A DNA stretch of 54,669 nt from Methanobacteriota archaeon (GCA_016874675.1 VGTL01000010.1:1-54669), one strand, 5' to 3'. Numbered from the stretch's first letter, positions 45,395-54,292 are shown. Made by a program: numbers and translations. The notes: generated from the sequence alone by a model not told the origin.

Positions 45395-47718
45395 AGATAG
45401 AGCTGCCGGTGGCGCTGGACTTCTACCCGCTCGAGGGCGACAGGCAGACCCGGATAAACGCCTTCTTCGAGAACCTCAAGCGGGGCCGCCTGACCACGAC
45501 CAGGTGCAGGAGATGCCAGAAGGTCCACTGGCACCCGCGCGTGGTGTGCGACGGGTGCACGAGCGACGAGCTCGAGTGGATCGACCTGCCCAAGTTCGGC
45601 CGGCTCGCCGAGTTCACCGCGATGACCGTGGGCGCCCCGATGGGGTTCGAGCGCGACATCCCGTTCGTGATGGGCATGGTGGAGTTTTTGGGCCTGGACA
45701 TCAAGGTCGCCTCCAGGATCGACGGCGTCCGCTTCGAGGACGCCTTCTTCGGCATGGACGTCGAGCTCAAGACCGTCTATCTGGAGGACGGGCGCATATT
45801 CTTCCGGTTCAAGCCGAGGAGCACCCCCGACGAGATCCTGGCCGGCATAAAGAAGGTGGTCGTGATAGGCGCCGGGAACATGGGCTCGGGCATCGCCCAG
45901 TCCTTCGCCCAGGCCGGGTACGAGGTCTCGCTTCTGGACATCGAGCAGAGGTTCGTCGACGCCGGGTTCGCCCGCATCCGCGGCCCGCTCGAAAAGCGCG
46001 TCGCCAAGGGCAAGATGCGCAAGGAGGACCTGGACGCCCTCATGGCCCGGATAAAGGGCTTCACGGCGATGAAGGACGCTGTCGAGGGCGCGGGGCTGGT
46101 AATAGAGGCCGTCTTCGAGGACCTGGCGGTCAAAAACAAGCTCTTCGCCGAGCTGGACGCCCTGTGCGCCCCCGGCACCATATTGGCCTCCAACACCTCC
46201 TCTCTGAGCATAACCGAGATGGCCAAGGTCACCGGCCGCCCGGAGCGGTTCGTCGGAATGCACTACTTCTACCCGGCCGCGGTGAACCAGCTCCTGGAGG
46301 TCGTCGCCGGCGAGAGGACCGCTCCGGAGGTGGTCCGGGCGATGCTGGAGCTGGGCCGCAACACCGGCAAGATCCCCATAGAGGTCGCGGACGCCCCCGG
46401 CTTCGCGGTGAACCGCTTCTTCGTCCCCTGGCTCAACGAGGCCTGCCGGATGGTGGAGGAGGGGCTGGCCAATCCGATCACCGTGGACGAGGCGGCCAAG
46501 GACGCCTTCAAGATCGGCATGGGGCCGTTCGAGCTCATGAACGCCACCGGCGTGCCGATCGCCTTCCACGCCGAGTCCTCGCTCGCGAAGGGGCTGGGCA
46601 GGTTCTACGAGCCGGCCGGGCTCCTCAAGACACAGGCCGGGCTCAACAGGCCCTGGGAGATCAAGGGCGAGGTGGACCGGTCCAAGTTCGAGCCCATCCG
46701 GGACCGGCTCTTCGCCGTCACCTGGGGAATAGCCGTCAAGCTGGTGGAGGAGAAGGTCTCGTCCATCGAGGACACCGACACCGGGGCCACCACGGGCCTG
46801 CGCTGGAGGGCCGGGCCGTTCGCGATGATGAACGCCTTCGGCGCCAGGAAATCGGCGGCGCTCCTGCAGAAGTTCGCAAAGGAGTCCAAGCACGACTTCC
46901 CTCTCCCGGCCATGAAGGACCTCAGGGCCGGAAAGCCCTGGGCGGCAAGGACCGTCAAGCTCGTCCGCGACGGCCCGGTCGCCACGCTGATTATGAACCG
47001 CCCGGACCAGATGAACGCCCTGAGCGGCGCGGTGTTCGACGACCTGGACGACCTGCTCTCCGAGCTCGAGAAGGACAGCTCGACGCGAGCGGTCATCGTG
47101 ACGGGCGAGGGGCGGGCCTTCATCGCCGGCGCCGACATAAAGGAGATGGCCGGGAAGGACCCGGCCCAGATGAGGCAGTTCACGGCGCATGGCCAGAAGG
47201 TGCTGCGCCGGCTGGAGAGGCTCGACAAACCCGTGATAGCGGCCCTCAACGGCTTCGCGCTGGGCGGCGGCCTGGAGCTCGCGCTGGCCTGCGACATCCG
47301 GATAGCTTCCGAGCGAGCCCGCTTCGGATTGCCCGAGGTCAAGCTGGGCATATTCCCGGGCCTGGGCGGCACCCAGAGGCTGACCCGCCTCGTCGGCAAG
47401 GGCCCGGCCTGCGAGCTGGTCTTCTGCGGCGACATCATCGACCCGGCGACGGCTCTGAGGCTGGGCCTGGTGGACCGGGTGGTGTGCCCCGACCGTCTCA
47501 TGCCCGAAGCGCGCGAGATGGCCCGCCGCATCTCCCAGAACGCCCCCATCGCGGTCTCGCTGGCCAAGTCGTCGATAAACAAGGCCCTCGAGACCGATCT
47601 GGACGCCGGGCTGAGATACGAGCTGGACACCGTGATGAAGTGCATGGCCACCAGGGACAAGAAGGAGGGCATGCAGGCTTTCATCGAGAAGCGGAGGCCG
47701 GAATTCCTGGGCGAGTAG
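45391..47718 (+). CDS. DUF35 :: 3-hydroxyacyl-CoA dehydrogenase :: enoyl-CoA hydratase fusion (775 aa)
   Basis: Residues 1-150: DUF35 (acyl-CoA-binding OB fold) with zinc-ribbon cysteines C39, C42, C53 and C56. Residues ~155-500: 3-hydroxyacyl-CoA dehydrogenase with NAD motif VVVIGAGNMGSGIAQ, SNTSSLSI, and the catalytic-region MHYFYPA, then two C-terminal 3HCDH segments. Residues ~520-775: crotonase/enoyl-CoA hydratase with oxyanion-hole IAGADIKEM and GFALGGGLELALACD plus the catalytic-glutamate region LPEVKLGIFPGLGG. Archaeal dehydrogenase::hydratase fusions of about 650 aa are known; the DUF35 extension is the unusual part. Together with the coupled thiolase it covers hydration, oxidation and thiolysis of enoyl-CoA. 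Confidence 0.9.
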   Translation: MKIELPVALDFYPLEGDRQTRINAFFENLKRGRLTTTRCRRCQKVHWHPRVVCDGCTSDELEWIDLPKFGRLAEFTAMTVGAPMGFERDIPFVMGMVEFLGLDIKVASRIDGVRFEDAFFGMDVELKTVYLEDGRIFFRFKPRSTPDEILAGIKKVVVIGAGNMGSGIAQSFAQAGYEVSLLDIEQRFVDAGFARIRGPLEKRVAKGKMRKEDLDALMARIKGFTAMKDAVEGAGLVIEAVFEDLAVKNKLFAELDALCAPGTILASNTSSLSITEMAKVTGRPERFVGMHYFYPAAVNQLLEVVAGERTAPEVVRAMLELGRNTGKIPIEVADAPGFAVNRFFVPWLNEACRMVEEGLANPITVDEAAKDAFKIGMGPFELMNATGVPIAFHAESSLAKGLGRFYEPAGLLKTQAGLNRPWEIKGEVDRSKFEPIRDRLFAVTWGIAVKLVEEKVSSIEDTDTGATTGLRWRAGPFAMMNAFGARKSAALLQKFAKESKHDFPLPAMKDLRAGKPWAARTVKLVRDGPVATLIMNRPDQMNALSGAVFDDLDDLLSELEKDSSTRAVIVTGEGRAFIAGADIKEMAGKDPAQMRQFTAHGQKVLRRLERLDKPVIAALNGFALGGGLELALACDIRIASERARFGLPEVKLGIFPGLGGTQRLTRLVGKGPACELVFCGDIIDPATALRLGLVDRVVCPDRLMPEAREMARRISQNAPIAVSLAKSSINKALETDLDAGLRYELDTVMKCMATRDKKEGMQAFIEKRRPEFLGE

Positions 47719-47724
47719 CAATCC

Positions 47725-47734
47725 TTATAAAACC
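47725..47734 (+). promoter_or_regulatory. TATA box of tRNA-Pro / M24 peptidase unit
   Basis: CCTTATAAAA centred about 31 nt upstream of the tRNA 5' end. No separate promoter fits in the 17 nt between tRNA and peptidase gene. Confidence 0.6.
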
Positions 47735-47760
47735 CTACACTATCCTGCCCTTCACAGGAC

Positions 47761-47864
47761 GGGGCTGTGGGGTAGCTTGGTATCCTACATGCTTGGGGAA
47801 CCAGCCGCCCTCTGGCGGTGAATCCACAATGCATGCGACCGGCGTTCAAATCGCCGCAGCCCCA
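47761..47864 (+). tRNA. tRNA-Pro (anticodon GGG) with a 31-nt intron
   Basis: Acceptor GGGGCTG pairs with CAGCCCC (47857-47863), discriminator A, no encoded CCA. D-arm GGG/CCT with G18G19. Anticodon stem CATGC (47788-47792) pairs with GCATG (47831-47835). Anticodon GGG is at 47795-47797. The anticodon loop is interrupted between positions 37 and 38. Variable loop CGAC; T-arm CGGCG-TTCAAAT-CGCCG. The intron position is the usual archaeal one. Confidence 0.88.
47799..47829 (+). other. tRNA-Pro intron
   Basis: Inserted after position 37 (G). Contains a CCGCC/GGCGG hairpin and a TCC that can pair with the anticodon, as expected for a bulge-helix-bulge splicing structure. Exact boundaries could shift by one base. 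Confidence 0.75.
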
Positions 47865-47881
47865 ATCCCGGGGCGGGTCGC

Positions 47882-48961
47882 ATGAAGCAGAGGATTCGAA
47901 GGCTCTTCTCTCGTTCGCCGGACCTCGACTGCGCCGTCTTCCTCAACGCCGTGGAGCCGCACCTGGACATGGCCTTCTTCTACGTCACGGGCCTCTCGAA
48001 CGGGCTCTTCGAGGGGGGCGGGGCGGTGATCACGCCCGACGGGGGGCTGGACATCGTCTCGAGCAAGCTCGAGGAGGAGAGCGGCAAGAGGAGCAGGGCC
48101 CCGCTCCACATCTTCCGCAAGGTCGCCGAGGCCGATGCCCATTTCACAGCCCTGCTCGCCGGCAGACGGAAGATAGGCATCAACGCCGAGGAGCTCACCC
48201 ATGCCGGCCATCAACGCATCAAGCGCTGCGCTCCGGGAGCGACCCTCGTCGACATATCGCAACAGGTCAGGGAGGCCCGGGCCGTCAAGGACGCATCGGA
48301 GATCGCGGCGCTGGGGCGCGCCTGCGCCATCGCCTCGGAGGTCGCCCGCGAGATCCCGGCAAAGGTCAAGACAGGAATGAAGGAGTACGAGCTGGCGGCC
48401 GAGATGGCCTGCCTGCTCCAGAGGAAGGGCGCCGAGAGGCCCAACTTCACGATAGTCCAGTTCGGCCCCAACAGCGCCGAGCCGCACTACCTGGGCGGCG
48501 ACGCCGTCCTGAGGAAGGGCCAGTTCGTCCTCCTCGACTTCGGGTGCGTCGTCCGCAAGTACAATTCGGACATCACCCGCACCTTCATCGTCGGGAAGGC
48601 CGATGCGGAGCAGAAGCGGATGCATGCGGCCGTTGCAGGGGCGCAGCAGGCCGCCCTCGACCTGATAAGGGCCGGCCGGGACGCTAGCGAGGTCCACTCG
48701 GCCGTGGTCGCCTCCGTAGCACGGTCGGGCTTCGAGGGCCGGATGACCCACTGGACCGGCCACAGCCTCGGGCTGGCGACGCACGACGGGATGAGGTTCG
48801 CCGACTACCCCCTTAGGCTCGAAAGGAACATGGTGTTCACGGTCGAGCCCGGGGTCTATATCCCGGGGCTCGGCGGCGTTCGCATCGAGGACGATGTCGT
48901 GGTCACCGCCGGGCGCCCGAGGCTCCTCACCGACGCGCCCCGCGAGCTCATCGAGCTGTGA
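47882..48961 (+). CDS. M24 family Xaa-Pro aminopeptidase/dipeptidase
   Basis: 359-aa pita-bread metallopeptidase that releases residues preceding proline. Metal ligands D219 (LLDFG), D230 (NSDITRTF), H294 (TGHSLGL), E322 (VEPGVY) and E336 (RIEDDV) are all present; the N-terminal creatinase-like domain occupies ~1-135. ATG 47882 lies only 17 nt after the tRNA-Pro 3' end, so the two are almost certainly one transcript, with the mRNA 5' end created by tRNA processing. A GGGGCGGG stretch in the gap could act as a weak ribosome-binding site. Its stop is 8 bp from the stop of the convergent gene. Confidence 0.9.
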   Translation: MKQRIRRLFSRSPDLDCAVFLNAVEPHLDMAFFYVTGLSNGLFEGGGAVITPDGGLDIVSSKLEEESGKRSRAPLHIFRKVAEADAHFTALLAGRRKIGINAEELTHAGHQRIKRCAPGATLVDISQQVREARAVKDASEIAALGRACAIASEVAREIPAKVKTGMKEYELAAEMACLLQRKGAERPNFTIVQFGPNSAEPHYLGGDAVLRKGQFVLLDFGCVVRKYNSDITRTFIVGKADAEQKRMHAAVAGAQQAALDLIRAGRDASEVHSAVVASVARSGFEGRMTHWTGHSLGLATHDGMRFADYPLRLERNMVFTVEPGVYIPGLGGVRIEDDVVVTAGRPRLLTDAPRELIEL

Positions 48962-48969
48962 ATGCCGGG

Positions 48970-49641
48970 CTATTCCTTGTGCCCGAGCTTCGTGCAAAGG
49001 GCCCGGTGGATGACCAGCGGTATCCCGTACTGCCGGCGCAGGGTCTCGAGGACAGCCGCCTCGGAGGGGTCTATCCTCCCGTCCGAGAGCGTCGCCCCGA
49101 GCACGTGGGAATACTGCTTGACCGCATCCTTCTCCAGGACGCCCAGCTCCTCCAGCACGGAGAGGTGCTCCCCGGGCGTGATGCCCAGGCTCGACTGGAG
49201 GGCCTCGAGCAGCGTCGCCTCGCTGTCGTCGATGCGGCCGTCGAGGAACGCGGCCTCCATCGATTTGCGGTAGACCTCGAGGTCCTGGCCGCCGCTCCCG
49301 ATGCCCGTCCGGTGGACGACCGAGTCCTTCACTGTCACCTTGTCGCCGGTCTGCCCGCCGGCGTGGACGATGTACTTCCCGTCGTCTTTCATCCCGCCGG
49401 TCCGTATGTCGGCCCGGTTGACGACGCTGTCCTTGATCTCCACCTTCCCGCCGGCGACAAAGTCCCCCTGGACCACTATCATGTCGCGGATGTGCGGGAT
49501 GTGGACGGGCACCGCCGCCTCTATCCAGCCCATGAGCGTGCCGAGGTCCTGGCGGAAGGACAGGTATCCCTGGAGCTGCTCGGCCGGAAGGTACATCGCC
49601 GACATCTTCATCTGCTCGGCCACCTCCGTCGGCCCGGGCAC
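48970..49641 (-). CDS. TerB-like repeat protein, downstream part of a probably frameshifted gene
   Basis: 223-aa frame starting at GTG 49641. It contains two repeats of the form DGRIDxSEAxxLExL (FLDGRIDDSEATLLEAL, LSDGRIDPSEAAVLETL) resembling the TerB/EF-hand-like helical fold, preceded by a beta-rich VKDSVV segment repeated twice (KDSVVNRADIRTGG, KDSVVHRTGIGSGG). The upstream frame (49643-50155) has no stop where it meets this one and would otherwise run antisense through the M24 gene, so the two are best read as one gene with a +1 shift near 49.64 kb. A short independent gene starting at GTG is the alternative. Function unknown. Confidence 0.55.
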   Translation of the reverse strand: MPGPTEVAEQMKMSAMYLPAEQLQGYLSFRQDLGTLMGWIEAAVPVHIPHIRDMIVVQGDFVAGGKVEIKDSVVNRADIRTGGMKDDGKYIVHAGGQTGDKVTVKDSVVHRTGIGSGGQDLEVYRKSMEAAFLDGRIDDSEATLLEALQSSLGITPGEHLSVLEELGVLEKDAVKQYSHVLGATLSDGRIDPSEAAVLETLRRQYGIPLVIHRALCTKLGHKE

Positions 49642-49642
49642 G

Positions 49643-50155
49643 GCCCGTGCGGTGAGCCGGCTCCTTCTCGTTCGTGAGGTACATCGCGGGCGTGAGCAGG
49701 GACGGGTCCTTGAGCATCTGGAAGAGCTCCCGCGAACCGGCGTTGTACACCCTCTCGATCTGGTCCACGCGGCCCAGGTTGACCTCCTGGACTACGAGGT
49801 TCTTGAGGTACGTCCAGAGCGTGGTCGCCTCGTGCCGGCCGTCCCCTCCGCCCTCTATCGGGGTCCCGGGCGGCGCCTCCGTCCGGGTGAGCTTCCCGTC
49901 CAGGGAGGCGACTGTCCCCTTCCCCCTGGGCGCCAGACGGATCCCGATATGGTATACCTTGAGCAGCTTTCCGGGGAAGAACTGCCTGTACTCGTAGATC
50001 ATCGAACCCGGGCCGCTTTCGAGGATGCGGCACTCGAGCACCTGGACGTTGTCGTCCTCGCCGGCGCTGATGGTGAATGCGGACGCCTTGCCCCTGAGGA
50101 TCTCCAAGACCCGCCCGGGCGGGACCCCCTCTATCTCCTCCTTCTTCCCCGTCAT
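49643..50155 (-). CDS. Hypothetical protein, upstream part of a probably frameshifted gene
   Basis: 171 residues from ATG 50155, which overlaps the stop of the glycosyltransferase gene (ATGA). Sequence such as FTISAGEDDNVQVLECRILE and MIYEYRQFFPGKLLKVYHIG looks like a genuine folded domain; I do not recognise the family. After LTPAMYLTNEKEP the frame loses protein-like character, while the +1 frame continues sensibly as PTEVAEQMKMSAMYLPAEQL. Combined product about 390 aa. Could be a true frameshift mutation, programmed slippage or a base error. Confidence 0.6.
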
Positions 50156-51321
50156 CTCAGAGCCTCCCCGTAGGCTTCCAGGATCCTGTCTGCGACCTTG
50201 GGCCAGGTGTGCCGCTCCAGTGCCAGCCGGCGGCCCTCCTCGCCCATCCGCCTCATCCTGCTCCCGTCCTGCAGGAGCTCGGCCACCGCGCGCGAGATCG
50301 CCCCCGGGTCCCCGTAAGGGACGAGCAGCCCGGTCCTTCCGTGCTCCACCACCTCCGGGACGCCTCCCACGGCCGCCGCCACCACCGGCCGCCGGCACAT
50401 CGCCGCCTCCAGGAGGACTATCCCGAAGGCCTCCCACTGGCTGGGGAGGACGAGCAGCTCGCAGCCGGCGAGCGCCGACCGGTAGAGGGAGCGGTCGGGC
50501 AGGAAGTCGATGAAGCGGACCCGCTCCCCGAAGCCGCCCCGGCGGGCCGCCTCCGCGAGCGCCGCCTTCATGCCCCAGTCCTTGCCGAGCACGACCAGCG
50601 TCCCGTCGAAGCCCCCCGCTATCGACGGCATGGCGGCGAAGAGGTGCTCCAGGCCCTTGTTGGAGGCGAGCCTCCCGGAGTACAGTATGTACCTCCCCTC
50701 AATACCTGCATGTTCGCGAAAGCCCTCCGCAGAGGGCCCCGGCTCCCACTCGGCGGGGTCGATGCCGTTCCCCACCGTCCTGCACTTTGCGGCGGGGGCG
50801 AAGTGGGATATGTAGCCCTTCTCCAGCTCCGTGACCGTGAGCACCCGGCGCGCCGGGCCGTAGACGGCCGCGGCCGAGTAGAGGTCGTAGAGCTTGAGCA
50901 ACAGGCGGGTGCGGGCCGTCTCCTTCTCCTCGGCCGGATGGTAGTGGGGCGTTATCACGAGCGGCCGGTCACGGGCGCGCGCCGCCGTGGCGGCCGCCTC
51001 CAGCTGGAAGTAGCGGTGCGAGTGGGCGTGGTACAGGTCGCAGCGCTCCTCCAGCAGGCCCGAGACCATGCCCGGGATGACGAGCATGCTCCAGCGGTCA
51101 GAGACCGGTCTCATGTACGCCTTGTGCCGCTTGACGCTTATCCCGTCGATCGTTTCGCTGTCGGGCCGGTCGCCCCGCTTCCACGGCGTCTCCGTGAACA
51201 TGTCCGAGGCGTGCACGACCACTTCGTGGCCGCGCCGGACGAGCTCCCTCGATATCTGCAACACGTGGTCCTCGGCGCCGCCGGGCGCGCCGAAGCGGAA
51301 GCAGGCCTGGGAGACCCTCAT
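50152..51321 (-). CDS. GT4-family glycosyltransferase
   Basis: 389-aa GT-B retaining glycosyltransferase. Opening GAPGGAEDHVLQISRELVRRG is the acceptor-side glycine loop. The donor domain has ILYSGRLASNKGLEHL and the EX7E-type motif QWEAFGIVLLEAAMCRRPVV, followed by GVPEVVEHGRTGLLVPYGD. Probably transfers sugar from a nucleotide donor during surface-glycan or protein glycosylation; the abundance of N-x-S/T-rich surface proteins nearby fits but does not prove this. Lies 19 nt after a small ORF behind alaS, and its stop overlaps the start of the next gene. Confidence 0.9.
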   Translation of the reverse strand: MRVSQACFRFGAPGGAEDHVLQISRELVRRGHEVVVHASDMFTETPWKRGDRPDSETIDGISVKRHKAYMRPVSDRWSMLVIPGMVSGLLEERCDLYHAHSHRYFQLEAAATAARARDRPLVITPHYHPAEEKETARTRLLLKLYDLYSAAAVYGPARRVLTVTELEKGYISHFAPAAKCRTVGNGIDPAEWEPGPSAEGFREHAGIEGRYILYSGRLASNKGLEHLFAAMPSIAGGFDGTLVVLGKDWGMKAALAEAARRGGFGERVRFIDFLPDRSLYRSALAGCELLVLPSQWEAFGIVLLEAAMCRRPVVAAAVGGVPEVVEHGRTGLLVPYGDPGAISRAVAELLQDGSRMRRMGEEGRRLALERHTWPKVADRILEAYGEALR

Positions 51322-51340
51322 CGATCGCGCCCCCTCTCCG

Positions 51341-51490
51341 TCACGGCCGGCCCCCCGCCAGCCGCCCGTAGTTGCGCCTCAGCGCCGAGAGCGCCTCGGC
51401 CCTCTCCGGGCCGGAGGCGAAGGACTGCGCCACGCGGCACAGCATGACCAGAAGCCGCGCCTTGAGCCTCAGACCCAGAGGGACCGGCAT
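51341..51490 (-). CDS. Small basic hypothetical protein (49 aa) between alaS and glycosyltransferase
   Basis: ATG 51490 is 12 nt after the alaS stop, with GGGGGTT before it. The product begins MPVPLGLRLKARLLVMLCRV and ends LRRNYGRLAGGRP. Short, basic, with one modest hydrophobic stretch; no family recognised. Tight spacing to both neighbours favours a real operon member, but the length leaves doubt. Confidence 0.45.
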   Translation of the reverse strand: MPVPLGLRLKARLLVMLCRVAQSFASGPERAEALSALRRNYGRLAGGRP

Positions 51491-51502
51491 GTAACCCCCG
51501 AC

Positions 51503-54292
51503 TCAGCCTCCGAGCAGCCTCCGCAGCACCCCGGCCGCCTTCCCGACCGCCTCCGCGACCTTCTCGGGCGGCACCCCGCCGATCTGGGCGAACCGGCCCT
51601 TGCCGCCGCCCGACCCGCCGACCGCGCCCGCTATCGCCCGTGCGGCCTCTCCGATGTCCGCCTTCACGTCCTTGCCGAACGAGAGCATGAGCCCCCCGGA
51701 AACGGCGCTCCCCACGAGGCAGACCGTCGCCGGCTCCGACGAGAGGGTGGCCGACACCTGCCGGGCGAGCTCGGCGTCTATTTCCTCGGCGGCGGCCACC
51801 AGGGCGTAGCCGGCCACCCGCTCCGCTCCGGCGCGCAGGCGGCCGGAAAGCTCCCGGGCGGCGCGCTCGCGCAGGGCCGCCACCTCCTTCTTGAGACCCT
51901 TCCACTCCTCGAAGAACCGCCGGACGGTCCTGGGCAGCTGGTCGGGCTGGACGCTGAGCTCGGAGGCGCTCTCCAGGAGCTGGCGCTCGAGCCTTTGTAT
52001 GGTAGCCAGCGCGGCGACCGAGGCGGAGTACTCCAGCCTGACCACGCCGTCCTGGATGCGCTCGGCGCGCGTGATCTTGATGAGCCCGGCCTCGCCGGAG
52101 GTCCTCGTGTGGGTGCCGCCGCAGGCCTCGGAGTCGAAGTCGCCGACGCGGACCACCCGTATCACCGGCCCGGCGGGCGCGCCGCCCTGGTAGAGCGACA
52201 TGCCGTAGCGCCTCTCGGCCTCCTCGCGCGGGAGGCTTGCGTACTCGACCGGCAGGTTGGCCGCGACTATCTCGTTGGCGACCTTCTCTATCTCGTGCAC
52301 CTGCTCCAGCGTGACCTTGTCGTAGTGCGAGATGTCCACGTGCGCCCCGGTCTCGCTCTTCTCGGCCCCGGCCTGCCAGACATGGGGCCCGAGAACCTTG
52401 CGGGCCGAGCCGATTATGATGTGGGTGGCGGTGTGGTGGCGGCTCAGGGCCATCCTCCGGCGCCAGTCCACGACCCCCTTCACGACCTGCCCCCTCGCCG
52501 CGCCCAGGGGCCCTTCCAGCGTGTGCAGGATCGTCCGGTCCGATTTCTGGACGCCGATGACCTTCACCCGCTTCCCGCCGGCCTCCAGCCAGCCGCGGTC
52601 GGAGTGCTGGCCGCCGCCCTCCGGGTAGAATGCGGTCCTGTCCAGGATGACCTGTTCCCGGCCTTTCTCATCCGTTCGGACCAGGACCACGCGACATTCG
52701 AACTCCCTGCAGCCCGGCTCCGAATAGTACACCGTCTCGCTGGCGTTGAGCCCGGGCGGAAGCTCGACCGCCTTCCCGGCCTCCCGCTTCTCGCCGGCAT
52801 GCCTCGACGCCACCAGGGCCGTGAAGGCGTCGGGGACCTCGACGGCGATGCCCTCCCGGGCCGCCACCGCCTGGACCATCGCCGGGTGTATCCCGTGCGA
52901 ATCGTAAAGCTCGATCAGCTTCTCCACGCTTATTCCCCGGCCCCCGGCCCCCTGTTCCTGCAACAGCCGGCGGACCATCCGGCCCCCTTTCTCCACGGTC
53001 TCGCGGTAGCGCTTCGCCTCCAGGTCCAGCATGGTGCGCAGCACCTCCTCGGACTCCCCCAGCCTCAGTATGTCGGCCGTGGTCGACTTGTGAAGGAGCA
53101 CGAGGTCGGCAAGGGGCGTCTCCATCCCGAGCTCGTCCATGAGCCTGAGCGCCTTCCGGATTATCAGGCGCGCGAGGTACCCGGCCTTGACGTTGGAGGG
53201 CACGATGCCGTCGGCGAGCATGAGCAGCACGCACCGGGCGTGGTCCGCTATCGTGAACACGTTCTCGACCGGCACCATGAGCGCCATCAGCTCGTCGAGG
53301 CCCAGCTTGATGCCCTTCTCCGAGAGCCGGGCCGCCAGGCCCTTGCGCTGCTCGAGCAGCTTCGAGGTCGTCGAGACGCTCATCATGCCCGCCAGGCGGG
53401 CGCTCTCGGCGAACACCTCGGGGTGCGCCCCCCTGTCGGGCGGCTCGACCCCTGCCAGCTCGAAAAAGCGCCTGAGCGTTCCGGGATAGATGGCGTCGTA
53501 TATGGTGGGCGTGCCCTGCGAGACCCACACGAACCGCTCCAGGCCGTAGCCCGTGTCGACCACGCTCAGGGGCATCGGGCCGTAACGGTCGCCTCCGAGC
53601 TCCACCGGCCCCTTCGGGTCCGCCCAGAGGTCCATGAACACGAGCGTGGCGAGCTCCAGGCCGGCGACCATGACCTCGAGGGCCATGCCGGCGTTCCCGC
53701 CGCCCATCCAGGGGTTCTCCTTGTATACGATCTCCTTTTCGGGCACCCCCAGGTCCTTCACGAGCAGATCATGACAGTACCGGGCGCACTCCTCCTTCCA
53801 GTATATCATGCCGTCTTTCTCGTTCGGCCGGTTGAAGGCGTGGTGGGCCATCATCTCAAAGTTGGAAAGATGCCGGCCGCTCCTCCCAACACTGTCCAAA
53901 TCGGTCAGCCTTATGCATGGTTGAGATATGGTCAAGGGGTTCGCGGGCGGCGGCACCTCGCCGGACGTAACATGCGGTTGGAAGTCGTAGATGGAGGCAT
54001 TCACTAGGAACACGTCGTCCCGCCATCTCGCGATCACCGGGAGCCTTCCGACGCGCGTATGCCCGTTCCTCTCGAAGAACAGGAGGTACCGCTCGCGCAT
54101 CTCCCCGACGCCGTACTTGCGCGGCATCTTGGGCGCGCCGATGAACGAGTATTCGACGCAGGGGGTGTCGCCGCACCGGTCATGGATGCCCTTGATGCCC
54201 CAGTACCAACTGTTGCAGGTGGGGCATTGCATCCGCTCGTAGTTCCGCTCGCGGAAGAACTTCAGGTCCACGCTCATGTCGTGGCCGGGCAT
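51503..54292 (-). CDS. alaS: Alanyl-tRNA synthetase, archaeal type
   Basis: 929-aa class II synthetase charging tRNA-Ala. The archaeal-type N-terminus carries a zinc-ribbon-like cysteine set (CPTCNSWYW, HDRCGDTPC). The aminoacylation core includes GRSGRHLSNFEMMAHHAF and MGGGNAGMALEVM. The editing domain has the zinc motif SRHHTATH and ACGGTHTRTSGE. The C-terminal coiled region and DHHA1-type end (GGSGGGKGRFAQIGG) are complete. ATG 54292 lies about 29 nt after CTTTTATATAG, indicating a leaderless mRNA; ATG 54277 is an alternative. First gene of a minus-strand operon with the small ORF, GT4 and the TerB-like gene. Confidence 0.95.
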   Translation of the reverse strand: MPGHDMSVDLKFFRERNYERMQCPTCNSWYWGIKGIHDRCGDTPCVEYSFIGAPKMPRKYGVGEMRERYLLFFERNGHTRVGRLPVIARWRDDVFLVNASIYDFQPHVTSGEVPPPANPLTISQPCIRLTDLDSVGRSGRHLSNFEMMAHHAFNRPNEKDGMIYWKEECARYCHDLLVKDLGVPEKEIVYKENPWMGGGNAGMALEVMVAGLELATLVFMDLWADPKGPVELGGDRYGPMPLSVVDTGYGLERFVWVSQGTPTIYDAIYPGTLRRFFELAGVEPPDRGAHPEVFAESARLAGMMSVSTTSKLLEQRKGLAARLSEKGIKLGLDELMALMVPVENVFTIADHARCVLLMLADGIVPSNVKAGYLARLIIRKALRLMDELGMETPLADLVLLHKSTTADILRLGESEEVLRTMLDLEAKRYRETVEKGGRMVRRLLQEQGAGGRGISVEKLIELYDSHGIHPAMVQAVAAREGIAVEVPDAFTALVASRHAGEKREAGKAVELPPGLNASETVYYSEPGCREFECRVVLVRTDEKGREQVILDRTAFYPEGGGQHSDRGWLEAGGKRVKVIGVQKSDRTILHTLEGPLGAARGQVVKGVVDWRRRMALSRHHTATHIIIGSARKVLGPHVWQAGAEKSETGAHVDISHYDKVTLEQVHEIEKVANEIVAANLPVEYASLPREEAERRYGMSLYQGGAPAGPVIRVVRVGDFDSEACGGTHTRTSGEAGLIKITRAERIQDGVVRLEYSASVAALATIQRLERQLLESASELSVQPDQLPRTVRRFFEEWKGLKKEVAALRERAARELSGRLRAGAERVAGYALVAAAEEIDAELARQVSATLSSEPATVCLVGSAVSGGLMLSFGKDVKADIGEAARAIAGAVGGSGGGKGRFAQIGGVPPEKVAEAVGKAAGVLRRLLGG

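Noticed and set aside
51318-51905. 195-aa minus-strand frame overlapping the alaS 3' end
   Set aside because: Shadow frame of alaS with Gly/Arg-rich composition; the 49-aa ORF in the actual gap is the better candidate.
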